Shown: one piece after another, positions 10,040 through 14,230 of the stretch | How positions within the stretch are numbered: position 1 is the first letter of the stretch | How the letters are laid out: each line of letters starts with the position of its first letter | Source: Conidiobolus incongruus B7586 | Taxonomy: Eukaryota > Entomophthoromycota > Entomophthoromycetes > Entomophthorales > Conidiobolaceae | NCBI GenBank assembly: GCA_000697335.1 | Contig: JNEM01009967.1 | Span: 1-14,230, forward strand | DNA length: 14,230 bases | Direction of reading: 5' to 3' | The notes under the pieces: generated by a model | What the model was told of the DNA's origin: nothing | The model's input: the letters and a program-made list of their open reading frames with translations, nothing else | Databases searched by the model: none | Made by a program: the position numbers and the translations under genes

Positions 10040-11142
10040 TCAGCCACCTTCTTTGCTGAAATTGAGAATGGTAAGTACGCACCACGTACTGTATTCGTTG
10101 ACCTCGAGCCCTCTATTATTGACGAAGTGCGAATTGGATCCTATAACAAGCTCTTTTACACCGAATCTTTGATTGGTGGTAAGGAAGATGCCGTTAATAG
10201 CTATGCCCTTGGTCATTACACCATTGGGAAGGAGATGGTTGACCAGGTAGTGGATCGTATTTCCAAGCAAGCTGAAAACTACTCCGGTCTCCAAGGGTTC
10301 TTGATATCCCACTCATTTGGCGGTGGGACTAGGTCTGGGTTCGGTGCACTCCTTCTCGAACAACTCGCCACGGAATATGGCAAGAAGTCCAAATTGGAAT
10401 TTTCCATTTATCCATCACCCCAAGCGTCGTCCGCTGTGGTGGAACCCTACAACTCTATCTCGACCACTCACAGCACTTTGGAGCATTCTGACTGCTCCTT
10501 CCTCGTCGACAACGAAGCGATCAACGAGATTTGCAAGAAAAACTTGGGTGTCGAACGTCCCACCTATGTCAACTTGAATCGATTAGTCGCTCAAGTCGTT
10601 TCATCAGTTACTGCTTCACTTCGCTTTGGAGGCTCTCTCAAAAAAGACTTGGACGAATTTCAAACCAATTTGGTATCCTATCCCCGTATCCACTTCCCCT
10701 TAGTGAGTTACAATCCCATCATCTTATCGTCCAAAGTCGGCCACGAATCCCTGACAGCGAACGAAATCACGAGCAATTGCTTTGAGGCTTCATCCACCAT
10801 GGTGAAGTGCGACCCCACCAAAGGCAAATACATGGCCGCGTGCTTGCTGTACCGAGGGGATATCATGTCCAAGGATACCACCTCCGTCGTCGCTAATCTC
10901 CGTAGCAAGCGATCCATCCAGTTCATCGACTGGTCGCCCTGTGGCTTTAAGATAGGTATCAACGATCAAGCTCCATCTCAGTCCCCAGGAGGCGATATGG
11001 CAGCTGTGAATCGTGTAGTCTGCCTTCTCAGCAACAATACTGCCATTGCCGAAGCTTGGGCCAACCTGGACCACAAATTTGATCCCATATACACCAAACG
11101 CGCTTTTGTACACTGGTACGTCGGTGAAGGTATGGAAGAAGT

Positions 11143-11234
11143 TGAATTCTCCGAAGCTCGAGAAGATTTGGCAGCCCTCGAAAAGGATTATGAAGAAGTT
11201 GCCAAAGATGGCGATGAAGACGAAGGGGCAGATG
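11143..11234 (+). repeat. 92-bp perfect match to copy 2 (8376-8467)
   Basis: Uninterrupted identity covering the segment from [18 protein letters not shown] to the acidic tail. A further 49-bp perfect match lies just upstream (11025-11073 against 8258-8306). Identity collapses directly after the stop codon, so the tract is confined to coding sequence. Confidence 0.8.
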
Positions 11235-11245
11235 TCGAATATTAA

Positions 11246-12100
11246 ATTCACTGCCTATTTCTGGTACTTTTATGTGATAATATTAAATTTATTATTAAAC
11301 TGATTTTATTATAATTAAATATTAGTAATTTTAATTGAAAATATTAATTATCAACTAAAATCTATTTCAAAAATTGAGGAAATAATTTTTGATTAATTTT
11401 TCATTTTTATAGTAATTAAATCCTCAATCTGAAAAATATATACATGATCAGATATGACTTAGTAAATTTATATCCTATTTTATTAATAATTATCAAAGGT
11501 AGTAACATATTGAATTTTTTGTTATCTTCTAATAACTTTGGTGATATTAAAAAAAGTTAAAGGAATACTTCTAAGTAAATCATAATATTTTACTCTAATA
11601 TTAATAGATAAAAGGTTGAATGTAAATGAAAAGCAATTATTTTTAATGGTTAATTGCTATATAAAAACTTCAACTCAATATTCATTGAAAATCTATCCGA
11701 GAAAAAATTGAAAATTGAATTTAATTAAATCTTCTGATAACCTTAAGATTTTAAAAAATACCATATAGAAATTTATTTTTAAAGTTTGTGACCTAATAAT
11801 TTTTCAATACTTTGCCAAGATTAATAATATCTGTAATTATAGTACATTTTAATATTGAAATATATAATTTTTAATCAAATATTAATTAATAATTTATAAT
11901 AAAGATATAAAAATATTTAATTTTTTTAATGATAAAAATTAAAAAAAATGAATTAATTTTATTACTATTAATAATATAACATAAAATTAATAAAAAATTA
12001 CAGATAATTGAAAATTAAAGAATTGATGAAATATCCCATAATTTTAAAAATTAATTATATAAATTTTAATTCAAATTAATTTAATAAAATTAGAATTGAG
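11246..12100. other. AT-rich spacer before the glycosylase gene
   Basis: No coding potential, RNA gene or repeat recognised. The final part is A-rich with few G or C bases up to the ATG at 12101, which follows TTGAG. No clear promoter element can be named. Confidence 0.5.
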
Positions 12101-13739
12101 ATGAGAATTAAAAAAGAATATAATAGTGATTCAGATTTTGAAGATTATAATTGGAAACCTAAATTAAAAAAATCTAAAAAGTATTTAAATTTAATTTTGT
12201 TAAATTATTACTAATATGAATTAGATCTGTTGTAAAAGTTAAAGTGGAATATGAAGAGACTGTTAAAATTCCGGAATTTGAATTGACTAAAAGTGAAATA
12301 TTGAAAATTAGAAAAAATTTGTTAGAATGGTATTCGAATTATGGTAGGAAATTACCTTGGCGACAACCTTATCAAGTAAATACTTATAGTTTTATATTTA
12401 ATCTGATGATTAATTGAAAATTGAAGGAAGGACTTTCGGAGGATGAATTAAATATGAGGGGTTATATGGGTAAATGATGATTAAATTACTCTATGAATAA
12501 ATTATTTATGTTTAGTATAGTCTGGATTTCCGAAATCATGCTTCAACAGACCCAAGTGAATACGGTAATCCCATATTACGAAAGATGGATGGCCAAGTGG
12601 CCAACTGTTCAAGACTTGGCCAAAGCTAACAAAGATGTAAATTCAACATTAAAATTCATGACAATATATTCATCCATTTTAGGAAGTGATTAAAATGTGG
12701 CAAGGCTTGGGCTACTACTCTAGAGCACAACGTCTCCATCAGGGAGCTCAACTCATCATCGACAAACACGGTGGCAACTTCCCCAGAACTCCTCGAGATC
12801 TTGAAACCATACCGGGAATTGGTCAGTATACATCCTGCGCCATTGCAAGTATTGCGTTTAATTACAATACGGTTGCAATTGATGGTAATTTAACTAGAAT
12901 TCTCACCCGATTATACGCGTTCGCCAAAGTGATTGATAAACGCGACAATATGAAAAAATTATGGGAGTTGGGACAATCTTTGATCGATGGATGTTCGGAA
13001 AGTGGTGATTTTAATCAAGCTTTAATGGATTTTGGCAATCTGGTTTGTACACCTCAAAATCCCAACTGTGATGCATGCCCTTTGAATCAATGCTGTAAAG
13101 CTTTTCGATTGGTCAATCGAATCGAATCATTAGCTGAAAATATTTCGATCCCATCAAGTAAATATTAGATATGATTCAGTGATTTAAATATATTGAAACT
13201 TGAATTAGTTACTCAATTTCCTTTCAAAACTCCCAAACAAAAGCCCCGAATTGAAAGTAATCCTATTCAAGTTGTCAACTTCCCCCTTTCACTAATTTTG
13301 CTATAGATCGCAATTTGTACATTATTACCCAATTCAAGAACAACGAATTACAATTTTTAATGTTTCGACGTCCCGACAAAGGTAAGTGCATTGCTTACGA
13401 ATGCTCACTCTAATCGCCCTACTAGGTCTTCTTGCATCCCTCTGGGAGTTTCCCAATCAAATGGACGATTTGGAACTTGACAATCTTGAAAAAACTTACC
13501 ACCTCACTATTAACGCCCAAGTTCAACCCACACACCTCGGCGACTATCGTCACCAATTCAGCCATATTAAAATGACGTACAAATGCTACCACATTCACGA
13601 TGCTGTGAAGATGACAACTAGCAGTTTGGGCCAATGGACTTCCAACATAGACCAACTCGGTCTCAGTACGAATTTTTTCAATTGTTACAAACTATTCCAA
13701 ACTCAATGTAGCAATTTGAATGTTAATCATTCTCAATAA
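12101..13739 (+). CDS. MUTYH: Adenine DNA glycosylase (MutY homologue), eight exons
   Basis: Removes adenine mispaired with 8-oxoguanine, in base excision repair in the nucleus and perhaps mitochondria. My exon model is 12101-12180, 12225-12375, 12427-12469, 12521-12636, 12683-13157, 13209-13256, 13307-13381, 13426-13739; it sums to 1302 nt, 433 residues plus TAA, with all phases agreeing. Domains in order: basic N-terminus (1-45); LLEWY and KLPWR (59-73); [13 protein letters not shown] with catalytic Glu96; GLGYYSRA (138-145); helix-hairpin-helix PGIGQYT (174-180); [10 protein letters not shown] with catalytic Asp197; a 4Fe-4S cluster from Cys252, 259, 262 and 268 (C-x6-C-x2-C-x5-C); then a NUDIX-like 8-oxoG-reading domain with [19 protein letters not shown] and FSH (374-376). 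Every intron is GT-AG. The insert [14 protein letters not shown] before VWISE resembles the segment found in eukaryotic MUTYH proteins. The gene is single in this window and undamaged. Start chosen as the first ATG after an in-frame stop, with correct splice phase. Confidence 0.93.
12181..12224 (+). other. MUTYH intron 1 (44 bp)
   Basis: GTATTT donor, ATTAG acceptor, and a TTACTAAT branch-point-like motif at 12208-12215, about ten bases from the acceptor. Splicing completes a Lys codon (phase 2) and skips the in-frame TGA at 12217. Confidence 0.8.
12376..12426 (+). other. MUTYH intron 2 (51 bp)
   Basis: GTAAAT donor after the PYQ codons and TTGAAG acceptor, phase 0. A competing AG four bases later (12430) would break the frame. 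Confidence 0.75.
12427..12469 (+). other. MUTYH micro-exon 3 (43 nt)
   Basis: Encodes [14 protein letters not shown] plus the first base of the next Val codon. It is required for frame: joining 12375 directly to 12521 leaves the catalytic VWISE segment one base out of phase. The acidic ED.(L/M) followed by R.Y matches the position and character of the insert in other eukaryotic MUTYH proteins. Confidence 0.8.
12470..12520 (+). other. MUTYH intron 3 (51 bp)
   Basis: GTAAAT donor and GTATAG acceptor, phase 1; splicing rebuilds GTC (Val92) just before WISEIM. Confidence 0.8.
12637..12682 (+). other. MUTYH intron 4 (46 bp)
   Basis: GTAAAT donor after ANKD and TTTTAG acceptor before EVIKMW, phase 0. 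Confidence 0.88.
13158..13208 (+). other. MUTYH intron 5 (51 bp)
   Basis: GTAAAT donor and GAATTAG acceptor, phase 1. It joins the iron-sulphur domain exon to [14 protein letters not shown]. Without splicing, translation would stop at TAG 13166. Confidence 0.88.
13257..13306 (+). other. MUTYH intron 6 (50 bp)
   Basis: GTAATC donor, CACTAAT branch-like motif, pyrimidine-rich middle and GCTATAG acceptor, phase 1. It joins PRIE(N) to RNLYIITQF. Confidence 0.85.
13382..13425 (+). other. MUTYH intron 7 (44 bp)
   Basis: GTAAGT donor and CTACTAG acceptor, phase 1; splicing gives RRPDKG followed by LLASLWEFP, the conserved NUDIX-like core. Confidence 0.9.
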
Positions 13740-13740
13740 A
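13735..13740 (+). promoter_or_regulatory. Possible polyadenylation signal overlapping the MUTYH stop
   Basis: AATAAA contains the TAA stop codon (13737-13739). In DNA this AT-rich the hexamer may be chance; its position would imply a very short 3' untranslated region. Confidence 0.3.
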
Positions 13741-13744
13741 ATTT

Positions 13745-14230
13745 TGAATAGATTTTAATTAAATCATAAAAAATTAAATTGATTTATATGATTAAAATTT
13801 CAAAAATATAACATTTCAATAATTTAATAATTATGTTTAAAATGTATTTATATTATATATTGCAAATGATGATCTTATATGTATTTATATATATATATTT
13901 AATAAAAATATTCAATATTATTTTTTTTATTTAAGTTATTAATAGGAAAAAATAAAATAAAATTTTTACCAATTTTAATAGTTATTTATATTTGAAATTT
14001 TAAATATATATATATATATATATATGTTATTTGTAAATTTTAATTTATCAAAAAAAATATTTGTTTTTTTGAAATAATAATAAATTTTTATATATAATAT
14101 TATAAACTTCATTAAGCTTAGTATCACATTGAAGTTAACATGGAAATAAGGATAATATAAATAATAATATTGAAAATATTATTATAAGAGTGAATTTATT
14201 AAAAATTATTATTATTTAATAATTATTATA
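13745..14230. other. AT-rich right flank, no gene
   Basis: Extremely A/T-rich with no visible CpG and no open frame worth naming. It contains two TA-dinucleotide runs. Confidence 0.6.
14004..14025. repeat. (AT)n microsatellite
   Basis: Eleven perfect AT units; a shorter run lies near 13886-13898. Confidence 0.8.

Larger units (their letters stand above)
9908..11245 (+). pseudogene. Alpha-tubulin copy 3, full-length frame with one premature stop
   Basis: From ATG 9908 to TAA 11243 the frame is exactly as long as the intact copy (445 residues), with a single internal stop: TAG at 9950-9952 replacing the conserved Gln15 codon (CAG in copy 2). Everything after it is open. An in-frame downstream ATG occurs only far into the protein, so initiation there would lose the first GTP-binding segment. 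Other changes hit conserved sites: His8 to Arg, Cys20 to Tyr, the signature loop GGGTGSG to GGGTRSG (Gly142 to Arg, 10331-10333), and ARGHY to ALGHY. The catalytic Glu (DEFQTNL) and the C-terminal helices remain. The first 190 and last 220 bases closely match copy 2 while the middle does not. Most likely a young pseudogene; stop read-through or a sequencing error are alternatives. No intron that would remove the stop is apparent. Confidence 0.8.

Noticed and set aside
9974-11245. Treating tubulin copy 3 as a 423-residue functional gene starting at 9974
   Set aside because: The codon there is TTG, not ATG, and the start would remove the first strand and GTP-contact segment; the homologous start is ATG 9908, before the stop.
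10790-11251. 153-codon minus-strand ORF inside tubulin copy 3
   Set aside because: Antisense shadow of coding sequence; a similar antisense frame is not preserved in copy 2.
12376-12520. A single 145-bp intron in the glycosylase gene
   Set aside because: Joining 12375 to 12521 leaves the catalytic exon one base out of frame. Two 51-bp introns around a 43-nt exon keep all phases and add a segment of the kind known in eukaryotic MUTYH.
12493-12693. Separate small gene starting at ATG 12493
   Set aside because: The ATG lies inside MUTYH intron 3, and the end of the ORF reads through intron 4; only 12521-12636 is exon.
1-14230. tRNA, rRNA or CRISPR features
   Set aside because: No T-arm-like sequence within a cloverleaf context, no rRNA-like stretch and no regularly spaced repeats were seen; only simple microsatellites are present.

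Overview
The window looks like nuclear DNA from a very AT-rich fungus. Three things support this. The alpha-tubulins carry fungal-type stretches ([25 protein letters not shown], a C-terminal EY). A MutY-type DNA glycosylase gene is split by seven GT-AG introns of only 44-51 bp. The intergenic DNA is mostly A and T, with isolated islands of normal composition. The exact lineage cannot be read from the sequence.

Layout, left to right: (1) about 288-1470, a full-length Tc1/mariner (DD34E) transposon whose 338-codon transposase frame has no frameshift but 23 internal stop codons; (2) a long AT-rich desert with a small higher-GC island near 3190-3325; (3) 3531-4838, a badly decayed alpha-tubulin pseudogene; (4) an AT-rich spacer containing an unidentified, G-rich, ORF-like island at 6108-6425; (5) 7141-8478, an intact, intronless, divergent alpha-tubulin gene of 445 residues; (6) 9908-11245, a third tubulin copy of the same length, interrupted by one stop codon at residue 15; (7) 12101-13739, an adenine DNA glycosylase gene (MUTYH/Myh1) in eight exons coding for 433 residues; (8) an AT-rich tail.

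All recognised coding features lie on the + strand. The three tubulins form a tandem array. Copies 2 and 3 are nearly identical at both ends of the coding region and clearly divergent in the middle and outside the gene, which suggests gene conversion.

The most interesting pattern is the kind of damage. In the transposon, identifiable stops sit where the family has Gln (CAA to TAA) or Trp (TGG to TAG). The frame has no TGG codon, and no CpG is visible in the first 2.7 kb. Some of the stops in the duplicated tubulins are of the same kind. This looks like cytosine-to-thymine hypermutation of repeated DNA (RIP-like), with the single-copy glycosylase gene untouched. That mechanism is an inference and needs a dinucleotide test, because general AT mutational pressure could produce part of it.
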